Shown: piece by piece, positions 23,706 to 34,515 of the stretch
How the letters are laid out: each line of letters opens with the position of its first letter
Numbering within the stretch: position 1 is the first letter of the stretch
Assembly (NCBI RefSeq): GCF_000165425.1
Contig: NW_001799642.1
Location: 1-64,000 of the forward strand
Source of the DNA: Paramecium tetraurelia
Taxonomy: Eukaryota; Ciliophora; Oligohymenophorea; Peniculida; Parameciidae
DNA length: 64,000 nucleotides
Direction: 5' to 3'
Translations under genes and position numbers: made by a program
The notes under the pieces: generated by a model
What the model saw: the letters and a program-made list of their open reading frames with translations, nothing else
Databases searched by the model: none
What the model was told of the DNA's origin: nothing

Positions 23706-26007
23706 TCATAATCCATAGGGATTTTAAGGTACATAAGGTGAAGGCTATCTTGGTTATTGATATAAATTCGGTTAGGGTTGCATTCCAATTTGATTTTATT
23801 ATTCCTAGGGGGGATATTAGAATTAAGGCAATTATTGATTAACTTACTATTATTGGGCATCATTAATATGTTATCCTAAGAAATTTGTATTTGCGAGACC
23901 TTAGACAAATTTTGATTATAACGGAGGTTGTTAAGGAGGGTACATTTATTACTACTATTAATAATTAGGAGGAGGATTAAATTATTGCTATTGCTGATAG
24001 ACAGCAGGTTATTGAGGAGGGTATTAATTTAATTATGATGTAGGATATTATGGCGGTTATTAGGATGGATATGAAGACTATTGTGGTTAGTATACTTATT
24101 AAGTTTAACCATATGGAGGAGGAGGTTGCTAAAATTGTTAGGGGGGTGGTGGCATATTTTGAAATTATTATTAAGGTATTTAAGATACTTATTATTAAAA
24201 TGGTTATTAATTGGGTGGCATGACCTGTTATTGTATACCATATTGCTATGAATATTGATTGATGTCAAACTATCCTAAATTAATGACTAAATAATGATTG
24301 ATAAAATTACAATTTTTTTATCCTGGCTTTCTACCAATCAAAAGCATGTAATCAACTAATTGATCTGGTAATTCTTGCAAGACATTTTTGGCTAACAACT
24401 CTGGATTGCTTTTAAATTAGTTAAATGGCACAAATTAGACCAAGTCTCTTTGGGTTCTTTTTCCAAAGGAGTCGCGGAGATTACCATCATCATCATCCAA
24501 TATTGACATATTCGTGAAATCTGCATCTCCAACTCCAACAATTATGATAGATATGGGTAAATGTGAAGATGCCACGATGGAATCAATAGTTTGCTAATGT
24601 TTTGAAATAAATAAATACTTTCATATCGTGAATTTCACCGTCGGTTAAAATAAATAATACAAAGTATGTGTTTGTACCCATATCCTTACAAGCTTAGGCT
24701 ATTTTCATCGACTCTTAAATGATAGGATTAAAATAGGTAGGACCATCAAATTGAACATTCCTTACAGCATAATTATAGGTTTGCATAATTCCATCCATCT
24801 GGAATACTTCTGGATTTTGAGGATTTCCATTTAATGGAAAACAATGCAGAGTTTAAGGAGTATTCAAATTTTGGAGTCGTGGTTTACATCCAAAACCAAA
24901 GATTGGTACACTTTTGTCATGATCATAATTCAATAAGATCTCACCCACTGCCAGTAATGCTTATTGATACTAATTCATTCTATTATACTGATCATCTATA
25001 TAATGAAGAGAACTTGGATTTTTGGGGGATTAATTGGATGCTGTGAAATCAATGGCAGCAATTAAGTTTATTTATGTACCACTCTATAAATAATCTAAAA
25101 AACTAGGTTTTTCGATTAATTTAAACTAGAATTTAGTTAATAAAGAGTACTTCATTGAAACAGATGAAACCAGACTATTTTTTATTTTTATCCAACAATA
25201 TTTTTTTCGTCTTTTGCTTATCCTTCATTTCATCCACTGAAAAATCTGTAGAACAAATGTGTTCATGATTTCCTGAAGTTCTGTAATCCCACACTTCAAT
25301 TCTAATAGGCATAAGATAATCTCCATTGCACAATTTCTAAGCTTAGATGTCCACTCTTTTCCAAATAGGCTTTAAATTAGATTTAATAGGTTCACTCTCA
25401 TAAACTAAGAGTGATTAGTTTGTATCCTTTCTAATTCTATAAAGTCTGTAAAAGGGGGATGTGGAATGCCAAGGTAGAAACCTCGTATTTGGTAAGTTAT
25501 CGGCACCTAATGAATTTAAATAATTAGAATTTACTTATTTACATAATTATTTTATCATTTATCATTCTAACCTAATCTGCTCTAACTACCAGTACTCCTG
25601 TTTTCTTCTGCCCATTACTTAAATTTAACATTGCTAACTAATCTCTAGCTCCTGCTATGTTGGCTAGTGTAGTTTCTGCACTTCCAATAAACTATATGTT
25701 TTAATTTAGAATCTACATCATATTATCCATGTCCATCGTCGTCATTACATATGAATTTTAGTGGTTATTAACATTCGAAGTAGTATTCTATTAGAAATGA
25801 CTTTGAAAAGTTTGGATTTAAGTTATCTTGAATGATTTCTGTTCTTCCCACTTCAGACCATTGGTTATTTCTTTTCACATACATTATCACATAGGGATCG
25901 CTTTTTGAAAAAGTATCCATGTTTGCCAATCCACGACAACTGATGAACAATTCTAATTTCTATTGAGATTCCACAGTGCTAGCACTTCTTCCATATAAGT
26001 CATTCAT
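23706..26007 (-). CDS. Copine: two C2 domains, vWA domain, P/Q-rich tail
   Basis: 724 residues with five introns (25692-25716, 25507-25534, 25126-25150, 24594-24618, 24287-24310). C2A (residues 15-130) shows MDTFSKSDPYVIMYVK with calcium-ligand aspartates; C2B holds NLPNTRFLPW and VWDYRTSGNHE. The copine vWA domain follows (NLIAAIDFTASN, IFGFGCKPRL, VLFILTDGEIHD, IIIVGVGDADF). Copines bind membranes in response to calcium and recruit partners. Unusually, the vWA is followed by ~180 residues of Pro/Gln/Tyr-rich low-complexity sequence (QQFQQPPPPYGQTQQ), which reads on the opposite strand as a false Gly/Tyr-rich frame. Confidence 0.93.
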
Positions 26008-26124
26008 TATTAAATATTATATATAATTGTGATTATTACATAACAAAAACCAAGTTTATTAAAATTTATCAAAATAATCAAAAAAAAAAGCTAAATCAAA
26101 GGGTTTATTATTAATTTTATATTT

Positions 26125-26978
26125 ATGTTGAAAAAGTACTCTTCAATAGCCTAGATGCAACAAGATGGTGTCAAATCTGATAGGTAGTATCCCGTTTTGA
26201 ATAAGATTTCTGTTTGCATATCGTAACAATGTCTTTGATCTAACACATTTTGTAGATGATCACCCTGGAGGAAGGTTCTCTCTCTAAACCTTCAAGGGCA
26301 AAGACTTAGAGAATGTACCTTCATTTATTTTCAATTTAGATTCTATTTAATGCATCCATCCACAGACACTAACCCTCAGTACTCTCTTCTCTTGAGCAAT
26401 ATAAATGTGGTGTAATTGAAATCAAAAATCCTTAAGACACTAAACCTAAGCCCTAAGTTACTGCTACAACCAAATCCAACACTCCTTCAAAGAATGACCA
26501 AATCTGCAAAACCTAAATGTCAGACGACAAGACCAATAGATCAAACATCACCTCAAAATCTAAAGTCAGTATTTAATAGTAGAGCAATATATTATCGACT
26601 GATTCTAATTAGGTAAAGAAATCAAACTTAAAATAAAATTCAAAAACCAAATCTATCAATAAGACTGAAAATATTATTGCAGAATCAACTACAACAATTA
26701 AATCTGATCGAAATATCTTAAATCAATAAAAGCTTTAAGAAACACAACAAACCTAACTTTCAAAAAGTTCACTTTCTTTAGCTTCTAATCAAAAAATTTC
26801 ACTACTATCCCCACAGATTATTCATGAAGAAGATGAATCTCAACCTTCTCCACTAAATAATAATGTAGAAAAATTTGAATGCGGATTTATTCCAGAAGAC
26901 ATAGTGAATTTACAAGTTCCCATTTTAAATTACTAACTTACTGGATATCTTAGGTTGAAACATACCCTTTAAAATTGA
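26125..26978 (+). CDS. Cytochrome b5-domain protein, possibly truncated by TGA
   Basis: 268 residues, introns 26184-26205 (22 nt) and 26315-26339 (25 nt). The cytochrome b5 fold covers residues 20-85: FDLTHFVDDHPGGR with the first haem histidine, GKDLENILFNASIHRH with the second, then the QYKCGVIE closing strand. A long Ser/Thr/Lys/Gln-rich linker follows. The frame stops at TGA 26976-26978 but stays open and protein-like in the same frame for 66 more codons (SSDCVKFIVDQPSLSQRMTS) to TGA 27177-27179, so the original C-terminus may lie there. Electron carrier or lipid/steroid-binding role is the family expectation. Confidence 0.78.
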
Positions 26979-27163
26979 TATTATTTAATTGTATTTGATA
27001 ATCTTGTTTCTATTTTGACTAAACCTAACTCAAGTGATTGCGTAAAATTTATTGTGGACCAACCCTCACTTAGCCAAAGAATGACTTCAGTTAGTTTAGC
27101 AGTTATTTTATAATTATCGGGTTTATAATTATATTATAAATTATTTGAATAAAACAATATGTC

Positions 27164-28445
27164 TCATTAAAATAAGTGAGATAATATAGAATCGCATTGT
27201 AGTATATCCTATACGATAGGCTTGTATTGTTAACAATTTACTTTTTGTTACAATATTTATCGAAGAAGATGAACAAACTCTAAATAACATAATTTAAATA
27301 AAATACATGCATCTGATTTTGAATTTATTAGATCGATCATCTTTTAGTCTCTAATCATATAGAAATTAGTAGAGTTTTGGATAGATATGAGTTATTGGTT
27401 GATTTATGATTGAGCATTTGGATTCATTTTGAATTGGGTTGAGAGGATTTTCAAAATTGCCCATCGAAGACAAATGTCATTAACCTTAGTCTCAAAATGT
27501 TGTAAGTTTTATGCAAAATTGCTTAAGAAGTTAAATTCTGATTAGGAAATGATTTGAGTATTTTAATCGGTTGAAATCATTGACAATAATTATTCAACAG
27601 TGAATCTCGTCTTAGGATTTGGATCAAGCATTCCTTTAAGCAAGGGAATGAATATCGATTAAGGTATTCTTAAGACTGGATTATTGACATAATTTTGTAT
27701 TATTTTCTTTAACTCTGATTCTTTGCCATGATAAAATGGTACGTTCCCGTATATAAGTTCATACATAGTAATTCCGACAGACCAAATATCAGACTAAAAG
27801 CTGTACACGTCGTTGATCAATGATTCCGGTGCCATATAGAGTGGAGTGCCAAATGACGATTTTTATAACTCCAAAGAATTGATATTTACACTAAAACCAA
27901 AATCAGCAAGTTTAGGTATACAATTATGCATCATAATATTTGGAGGCTTGATGTCTCTGTGTATGATATCTATTGATTTTAAATTATATTTACTCCTAGA
28001 TTTTAGTTCCTTTAATGCCTACAGTAATTGATGGAAGATCCTTAACAATTATTAATCTGATCGATTCTTTACGAATCTCAACTCTCCTTCGTTACAGTAT
28101 TCAGTTACGATGTATTGATTGTTTGGAGTGTAAATGTAGTTGATATACTATAAGATGTAAGGAGAATTGAGCTTCTTTAATGATTCAATTTCATTACTCA
28201 ACATTTGTCTTGAGAAATTTGAATTCAATTTCGAATTCTCAATAACCTAATCATATTGTAACAAACTCTATTACCTTAATTGCTACTTCTTATCCAGATC
28301 TTCTGTCTTGCCCTTTAAATACAGAACTGTATTCTCCTTAACCTAAACAGTCTTCTAAATGATATTCGAAATCATTTATGATTTTTTTTGGCGACGATTT
28401 GCCGTGCTGTTATATATTTTTTGGAGATAACAAGATTTCTAACAT
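27164..28445 (-). CDS. Ser/Thr protein kinase, ULK/ATG1-like
   Basis: 417 residues, one 28 nt intron (28247-28274). All catalytic elements are present: LGQGEYSSVFKG glycine loop, VAIK lysine, EIESLKKLNSPYI with the helix-C glutamate, IIHRDIKPPNIM catalytic loop, LADFGFS, GTPLYMAPESL and DIWSVGITMYELIYG. The order and spacing (short activation loop, HRDIKPPNIM) are closest to ULK/ATG1-type kinases; ciliates have many. About 120 residues of helical, Gln/Asn-rich C-terminus follow. It converges on the cytochrome b5 gene, with 15 bp overlap if that gene runs to its second TGA. Confidence 0.9.
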
Positions 28446-29426
28446 TAAAGTTTTAAATTTTTATTTATAATTATTTACCATTTTGATGACATTTTAATTA
28501 AAAATGAATCAACCCCTTCGATCTTCTATCCAAATCAATCAATCTACTGATAAGCTACTGACTTTATATAAAAAACATCATTGAACATTAAGTGTTCCAT
28601 ATCTAGTACACCTTTACCTGAAAAATTAAGCTGAACTTGGTTTTTGATCAGTGTATTTTGACTCATTTAAAATATGGCTCATATTTTTAGGGGTAAAATA
28701 GCATCTACCTAATTTATATAACTTTCTGATATTCCAATTAGAAATATGATCTAAACATAAATAAACGACACAATATTTTTATTCATTTTTTATAAACTAA
28801 TTCATACTTTAATTTTTTTCAATGGCAACATCATTCTTGTCCATATAACCTATTTAAATTGATTTGGTAGAAAGAGATTTTTGTTCCCTATTCAAAGATG
28901 CAAAAATTTAATATCTTATTTTAACTATTTTTTGATTAACTTAGGCAAGGTTTTTTTAAAACTCGATTAAGGAATAAGAATCAACAGTTATAAATAATCT
29001 TTAATAAAGTTTAATGTTAACAAATTTATGGAAAGAACGATCAAATAACCAAAGTAAAGCATTTGTCTTTTAGTTTCATTAAAATGAATTCACATATTTA
29101 CAATGAATTAATTTTTTTTGGACGCTATTATTTATAATTAATAAAGTGTCAAATAAGATTAACAGAGATAGTCAATCTAAAGAAGCAATATAAAATTAGG
29201 AGTTAAAATAATAAACTACAAAGATTTGTAATATTCAAAGTAAATAGCCATATGTTTATTTATCATAACAGAAAGAAATAAACTTGGCTCTTTTTGAAAG
29301 ACATCAAATTTTAGGAAAATTTTAAATTTATTCGTTTTTATTTGAAACAATAATTTGAATCACTTTTATATTACAAAATATTATATTTCAAATTATCTTA
29401 TTGATGACAATATATATTAATGTATA
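28446..29426. other. Gap with one or two possible tiny minus-strand genes
   Basis: 981 bp between the ULK-like kinase start and the MGIC gene. Minus-strand frames look partly coding: one begins MDKNDVAIEKNQSMNQFIKN at about 28860, another is listed at 28535-28666. I could not join them with convincing short introns. The rest is very AT-rich and carries nothing recognisable. Confidence 0.35.
28535..28666 (-). CDS. Possible 43-residue protein
   Basis: A short ATG-to-TGA ciliate frame of balanced composition (LNFSGKGVLDMEHLMFNDVF) immediately upstream of the ULK-like kinase on the same strand. It may be the last exon of a slightly larger gene starting near 28860. No family; low confidence because open frames of this size occur by chance when only TGA stops. 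Confidence 0.28.
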
Positions 29427-29816
29427 TCACTAATTTGATGCCAAGGGCTTAAATAATTCCCTTTATCCTCTTTTTAATGAATTGGAAAATTTAACTTTTT
29501 TCCCAAAAAGAGTTTATTTGCTTTATTTATTTTAATTGACTTAATTCAGCCTTTCCTTAGTTAAATTCGATTATCCATATTAGATATCTGAATTGGAACC
29601 TTGATTACTACTACAAAAACAAAGTTTTGGTGGAGGAGAGTAACTTTTTTGATTTGATTCAACTTCATTTTATGCAATTTTCGCATCCCAAAATGTAATG
29701 GTTTTACATCTTTTATGTTATTTTATTTTATTTATTATTGGAATGGGAGTAACTCCAGTTGACTATTTTGAATAATATGGGGATTTCTTAATACTTTTCG
29801 AATCACATATGCCCAT
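29427..29816 (-). CDS. Small N-myristoylated (MGIC) protein
   Basis: 129 residues, no intron. It begins MGICDSKS: Gly2 with Ser6 is a myristoylation signal and Cys4 a likely palmitoylation site, predicting a peripheral membrane protein. The rest is basic and Ser/Pro/Asn/Gln-rich, with YSPPPKLCFCSSNQG in the middle and a basic C-terminus (LFGKKVKFSNSLKRGQRELF). No domain recognised. It resembles the two MGxC genes at 33491 and 34178 only in its N-terminus, so common descent is not shown. Confidence 0.65.
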
Positions 29817-29970
29817 TTATATCAAAACTTAATTGAAATTAATATAATATTCTAATTAGTTAAGAATGAAGACATTTCCACTACCTAAATATAGATCATG
29901 TTGAAGAAGTATAAAAACAACAATTTAGAATAATTAATTATTTTGATTTGAATATAAACATAAAACTCCT

Positions 29971-30402
29971 TCATTATTGTTTGAAACTAATTTCATAATC
30001 TTGGAACCCATTCTTTTTTGCTTCTTCTAAATATTTATATAGTAATGGCCTTGACACGTTATCAATATATAAGGATGTTAAATATGTGTACATAAAAGTA
30101 ACACCAGAAGCAACTAGCAATCCCAAATATAAATGCTTATAGTGATTGAGATGTTCATATGTAGTAGTGTAGTATGGTTTCATAACATATTTTAAAAGCA
30201 ATTGAAAACCTCCTATGGTCCCTAATAATGTCCCTCCTAGACCAAATGCAAAATAGGCAGAATATTTGGAGATTCTAAATTAATCATCCTCCTCCAAATG
30301 GACATACTGTTTGACTGAATTGAATTTATAAAATATTTTTGATTCATACGGGTGATCTATAAAGTTATTACCATAAGGATTCAAAGGATGATTCTCACTC
30401 AT
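29971..30402 (-). CDS. Small two-helix membrane protein
   Basis: 143 residues, no intron. A hydrophilic N-terminus (MSENHPLNPYGNNFIDHPYE) is followed by a glycine-rich membrane segment (YFAFGLGGTLLGTIGGFQLLL) near residue 65 and a second one (YLGLLVASGVTFMYTYL) near residue 100, then a charged tail. The Gly-zipper helix and size are like small inner-mitochondrial-membrane subunits, but no family is recognised. The reading frame is unambiguous and uninterrupted. Confidence 0.75.
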
Positions 30403-30496
30403 AAATGGTGTTTATGATCTTAGAGCATTATTATTATTATTTTTATTCATAATAAAAATATTAATAATGACAATAAATCTATGAAAATAACTGATC

Positions 30497-30715
30497 TCAT
30501 GATTCGATTTCTGTATGTACAAGCAAAGTTAAATGAGTATCTGAAGTAATTTCATACTCTTTCAACTCCGCCTCGTCATCTAACAATGTTTTTTCAAGAA
30601 ATAATGAAGATCTCTCTGATTCAATGCCACATTTTGTTTTAACCTCCTCTATTTTCATGTTGGGCTTAGCTTTAATGTAATACATATTGTGATTTTAGTC
30701 TTGTATTGTTAACAT
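30497..30715 (-). CDS. Ubiquitin-like domain protein, 72 residues
   Basis: The whole protein is one ubiquitin-like fold: strand MLTIQDQ, strand NMYYIKAKPN, helix MKIEEVKTKCGIE, LFLEKTLLDDEAELKEYEI (equivalent of the DKEGIP/LEDGRTLSDYNI part of ubiquitin), strand HLTLLV. It lacks a C-terminal di-glycine, so it is probably not conjugated and acts as a binding domain. The more distal ATG at 30715 is chosen because it supplies the first beta strand. Confidence 0.78.
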
Positions 30716-31050
30716 CAATAGTTATCGTTCTTTACGAGATCCACAAAGCAAGCAAAAAAAGGTTCTGAGAATGCTAATCATTAAGAAATTATTATTATTA
30801 TTAATCTGAACTCCTCATCAATACCATTTTTGATAAATAATTCAATAAAAATCTGAGGATTACAAGAAAAAATAACTATATTCGTTATGGCGTTTTGAGT
30901 ATTAAAATATTAATAATGAAATTTGCAATGCAATACATTTTATTTATTGAAGAAGAAATAGTTAAAAGCAAAAATATATTTATATAAAGAGCATTAAGTA
31001 AAAGTATAGTGGAATAGAGAAATCATTTTAATTATGACTTTCTTCGTTTA
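30716..31050. other. Spacer, no gene seen
   Basis: 335 bp, AT-rich, with ATT/TTA runs. It lies upstream of the ubiquitin-like gene and downstream of RRS1 on the same strand. Nothing beyond presumed promoter and 3' sequences. Confidence 0.5.
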
Positions 31051-31736
31051 TCAATGAATGCAATTACAATTAACTAATAAATAGGGTTCTGAAAAAACAG
31101 CTGATTAGATTAGACATAAAAACAACGAAGTTATTTAGCAGTAGCATTGGTAACAAAATAGTTCTGAAATTATTTATTTGAGTGTTTGGATATATTATAA
31201 ACAATCAGAGTTACTTCTTTATGGACTATAGTTTCTTCTATTTCTATTTATCTTTCTACACCGATCTTAATTGTTTCTTAGATTTCTTAAGTTCATGCTC
31301 AATTTCCTTTTTCCTAAAGACATCCTATTTTTAATTTGGTTTGTTACTTCATATGCATCTGACTTGGTAGCCTCAATGATAGGAGGAATAATTGAATCTC
31401 TCTTTTTTAATTTTCTCAAGGCCCAATCCTTTTTATTTTCATCCCAAACCATTCGACTATAAAATTTAAATTATGGACAAAATACTTTTTTTTCTTTTTA
31501 GCAAATTTACTATCCTTTACTTTTTAAATATATGTCTGCTATCTTGGTAGAATAATATTCTCTTTATCGTATGGAAGATCAGTTTCCTATTAGCCTTCAA
31601 TTAATCTTTGCGACACATATTTCAGCTACTCTGAGACCTTATCCGCAATAATGTCAAAATCGTATTGTTCTACTGTCTCCAAGGCTGTTAAAGTAAGCTT
31701 CGGTTTATCAAATAAGATGTTAATATTTGAGGTCAT
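31051..31736 (-). CDS. RRS1: Ribosome biogenesis protein RRS1-like
   Basis: 218 residues with a 29 nt intron (31457-31485). RRS1 joins 5S RNP to pre-60S particles in the nucleolus. Seen: an N-terminal helical region (YDFDIIADKVSEQL), the LP-x-R spacer, the basic FAKKKKKNRMVWDEN core that ends in the family's R-x-V-x-D-E box, and then a basic tail (GKRKLSMNLRNLRNN). The family's usual tryptophan-rich PRWGYKR is altered to ALRKLKKR. The last ~50 codons are low in complexity and Cys-rich, and the true stop may come earlier if a further intron exists. Confidence 0.72.
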
Positions 31737-31764
31737 TTTAGGACTTAAATAAATAATAAATAAA

Positions 31765-32021
31765 ATGAATATAAAGTTAATTTTCATATTTTTAGTGTTA
31801 CTTACACAAGGAGCTTTCGGTATATAAATATAATAGGAAAAGGTGTGGTAACCAAGGTGACAGAATGCTAGGCTAAATGTGATAAATAAGTGAATGGATG
31901 CATCTACTCATGCGCATAAACATAGTTGCGATAATCATTACTCACTTAAGAAAGATGTTAAAAATTATGCGCAGGAGTAAATAAGGAATGCAAAAATACA
32001 AAATGCTACTTAGATCCTTGA
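31765..32021 (+). CDS. Small secreted cysteine-rich protein
   Basis: 77 residues with a 23 nt intron (31820-31842). A signal peptide (MNIKLIFIFLVLLTQGAFG) is followed by a 58-residue mature part with eight cysteines in CxxxC and CxxxCxxxC spacing (ECQAKCDKQVNGCIYSC, RCQKLCAGVNKECK). This is a disulphide-stabilised extracellular or granule peptide by appearance. No family recognised. It is divergent from RRS1 across 28 bp between start codons. Confidence 0.72.
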
Positions 32022-32386
32022 CTAGTTGTTTAACATGTTTTAAAAAACGTATTATATATATTCTCTAACCCCTTTAATCTCTTATTAATTTATTGCCTCA
32101 ACCAAAAAGGTGGAAAATACACCAATTTTATATGATTTTCCCTTTAAACACACTAAATTTGTACTAATACACAAATTAAATCCTAAATAACATGCTTTTA
32201 TTTCTATTGATACATATTTTAAATACTGATCTATTGCAAGTCTAAATAATTAAATTTTTCAGCAGAATCGTAAACATTCATATTCAGAATAGTCTGAGAA
32301 TTTTTTACAACAATTTATTCATTCCAACATTGTGACTCATCTAAATCTGTCCACATCATTTAGTAATTAAAATTAACTCATGCAAT
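32022..32386. other. Spacer, no gene seen
   Basis: 365 bp of AT-rich sequence between two convergent 3' ends. No motif seen. Confidence 0.5.
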
Positions 32387-32659
32387 TCAATTACCACATT
32401 ATTTTTCTATAAACAATTATTTATATATGCTTATTTTTTTCAATTCTTCCCTTACTTTAAAACCAACATTAATAACAGAGAGATACTAATAATATAAGAA
32501 AGATTTAATAATTGAAGGTTTGTTTGAATTAAATAAGGGCTTTTAAAAGCTTATATATCGATCAAAGTCCTCTAATTGCTTCTGGACAAATTGTCACAGC
32601 TGAATGTTTAGAAGGTATAGGAGCTCTTAGGGTTCAGATTTGAATTTATTAAAAAGCAT
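32387..32659 (-). pseudogene. Small gene with one in-frame TGA
   Basis: ATG at 32659 opens MLFNKFKSEPQELLYLLNIQL, then TGA at 32594-32596, then the same frame continues for 68 codons of convincing protein (VQKQLEDFDRYISFQKPLF, VINVGFKVREELKKISIYKQ) to TGA 32387-32389. No GT...AG pair removes the internal TGA. The opposite strand also has a shorter protein-like frame (DQSPLIASGQIVTAECLEG), so the strand is not certain. Young pseudogene, base error or readthrough. Confidence 0.42.
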
Positions 32660-32756
32660 ATTCCTGCTGATGTTTATTCAAAGGCTTATTACTACGCTCT
32701 ATATAGCTGACACAGCTTTATAAAATGTAGCATTAAACAACAATTTATTCTATTTG

Positions 32757-33074
32757 TTTTTGAGAGATATAAAGTATTAAAATAGAGAGCTTAGCTCAGT
32801 TGGTAGAGCGAGAGACTCCATATCTTTCGGTCATGTGTTCGATCCACATAGCTCTTCTTTTTTTATATTATTATAGTATTAAATTATATATTTATGTACA
32901 ACAGTAGTATTCAAAATACAATAATAATACCCTTTTTATTATTAATAAACACTTATATATATATATTTATTCATTTAACTCATTTTTAAATCATAATCCA
33001 CTTTAACTAATATAATATAATAATCCAACAATTATAATAATTCACCTACCTCTTTATTCTACACGATTATTTTG
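32757..33074. repeat. Left arm of a ~320 bp inverted repeat carrying tRNA-Trp
   Basis: Compared by eye, this arm matches the reverse complement of 42511-42832 over its whole length with only about a dozen differences (single-base changes and one or two dinucleotide/TA-run length changes). It starts 28 bp before the tRNA at TTTTTGAGAGATATAAAG and ends at TATTTTG, with abrupt loss of similarity on both sides. Confidence 0.92.
32785..32857 (+). tRNA. tRNA-Trp (anticodon CCA), copy 1
   Basis: A full cloverleaf can be drawn: 7 bp acceptor (GAGAGCT/AGCTCTT, first pair G-U), D arm GCTC-AGTTGGTA-GAGC, 5 bp anticodon stem AGAGA/TCTTT with one G-U, loop CTCCATA giving CCA, T arm ATGTG-TTCGATC-CACAT, discriminator C. 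No intron. Position 37 is T where a purine is usual, and the anticodon stem is weak. A T-run (TTTTTTT) 3 bp downstream is a Pol III terminator. The gene sits inside the inverted repeat. Confidence 0.82.
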
Positions 33075-33490
33075 GCTAAGACTCATTTAAAACATAACAT
33101 ATAAAAATTTGGTTCAATTCCTTTTGCAATATAATTCTTTTCAATGAGTTTTCGACTTCAAAGTGTTTACTAATTTCTTTTAACAACACCAATAACAAAG
33201 AAAGGATCATTTACTATTTGGGTCTTAACATTTTAAGAAGGTATAGACTAATAGCATAAATAAAAAGGGAAGAATTGATTAATTTCAGAAATAGTCGCCT
33301 TTTATTCAATAGGGAATTAAATGAAGAGTAGACATCCAATTAATAATTTGGACAAGAAGAAGAATATAAATGACTTTTAATCAAAACTAAATTAAAATTA
33401 ACAACAAAGAAATAGTTTTATTGAAATCTAATTATACACTTTATGTTATGTTATAAGTAAAATAAATAACTCTATAAAACAATTTTAAGT
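33075..33490. other. Spacer after inverted repeat
   Basis: 416 bp, AT-rich. A + strand frame starting MSFRLQSVYQFLL near 33140 is open for ~55 codons but runs into TGA and antisense of the next gene. Nothing firm. Confidence 0.4.
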
Positions 33491-33694
33491 TCATTATGCA
33501 CTAGTCAAGGTTGTACTTCCTTTTAACCGACGATTTAAAATTGGATTTTTGTATGCATTATAGGGGATATCAATAGACGTTCTCTAGTTCAAAATTTCTT
33601 CTGGGCAAGGAGAAGTCCTCATTTATTTTACTACATAATCTAGTTCCCCTTCCTTTGCTTGCTTTTCTTTCTTGTTACTCATGCAAATTCCCAT
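33491..33694 (-). CDS. Small MGxC protein with YKNPILNRRLK motif (paralogue A)
   Basis: 67 residues, intronless. It begins MGICMSNKKEKQAKEGELDY: Gly2/Ser6 for myristoylation, Cys4 for palmitoylation. It then has a charged helix (VVKQMRTSPCPEEILNQR) and near the C-terminus NAYKNPILNRRLKGSTTL. The motif YKNPILNRRLK is shared exactly with the neighbouring gene at 34178, as are the overall size and the Cys-x-x-(E/I)-I-L-(N/Q)-Q-R segment. No known family. Predicted lipid-anchored microprotein on the inner face of a membrane. Confidence 0.7.
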
Positions 33695-34177
33695 TTAAGA
33701 ATTATTTTAATTTTTTTAATTGGGTATTAACGAAAGAATATTTGTAAGAAAAAAATGCCAAATAAACGCAATTTACTTTTTGTTAAATCTAATAAATAGG
33801 GCAGGTCTAATTCAATCATATTTTTTTTAAAATATCCTCTCTTTTTAAAGTCTTTTACAATAATATATAAAATGATAATCAACTTATTCTTATCTAATGT
33901 AGTTAGCCTTTATTAGAGTAGGAATAAGAATGTAGTCTAAAAATAGTAAAATTGTTAGTAAATAATAATAAAATTAAATAACTATTAATATTTTTCTTTA
34001 TTACCTTACTCTTTTGGAACATTACCTCAAATCATGACTGTTAATAATTATTTCATAACAAAACCTTTTATATTATTTAATATGGAATTAATTAATTAAT
34101 AAAAATATATATTTTACAGAGATTAATGTAATTTTATACCACTTATAACGTAAATAAATCAATTAAGGAACATTATC
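33695..34177. other. Spacer between the two MGxC paralogues
   Basis: 483 bp of AT-rich sequence upstream of paralogue A, presumably its promoter. No gene seen. Confidence 0.5.
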
Positions 34178-34393
34178 TCATTCTGATTAAGTTTATGGAT
34201 TTGGTGAGGTTGGAATTTCTTTCAATCTCCTGTTGAGGATTGGATTTTTATAAGGATTTAAATGGGAGGATTAGCTTGCTCTCTGTTACAAGATTATATT
34301 GCAGTCTTGAGATAGTCTAACTTGTGCTACAACTTATTATAATTGACCATCATTTGTCGATTTTTTCTATTTTTGAGCAGCACAAGTTCCCAT
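34178..34393 (-). CDS. Small MGxC protein with YKNPILNRRLK motif (paralogue B)
   Basis: 71 residues, intronless. Begins MGTCAAQKQKKSTNDGQLQQ (Gly2, Cys4). The middle VVAQVRLSQDCNIILQQR aligns with VVKQMRTSPCPEEILNQR of paralogue A, and NPYKNPILNRRLKEIPTS carries the same conserved motif. Divergence elsewhere with retention of start, middle and C-terminal motif argues for selection on protein sequence, hence a real gene pair. Function unknown. Confidence 0.7.
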
Positions 34394-34515
34394 TTAAATA
34401 TTAATATTAAAGAAGATTTTGAGCATTTTGAGATATTTTTATAATTAATTACTTTTAGTCATTCAGACGCTTAGATTACATCAAAATAATATTCAATATT
34501 TCTTTATAATAATAA

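Noticed and set aside
23708..24290. Plus-strand Gly/Tyr/Gln-rich repeat frame with several TGAs
   Set aside because: It is the antisense of the copine's Pro/Gln tail: the minus strand reads through without stops and joins the vWA domain exactly.
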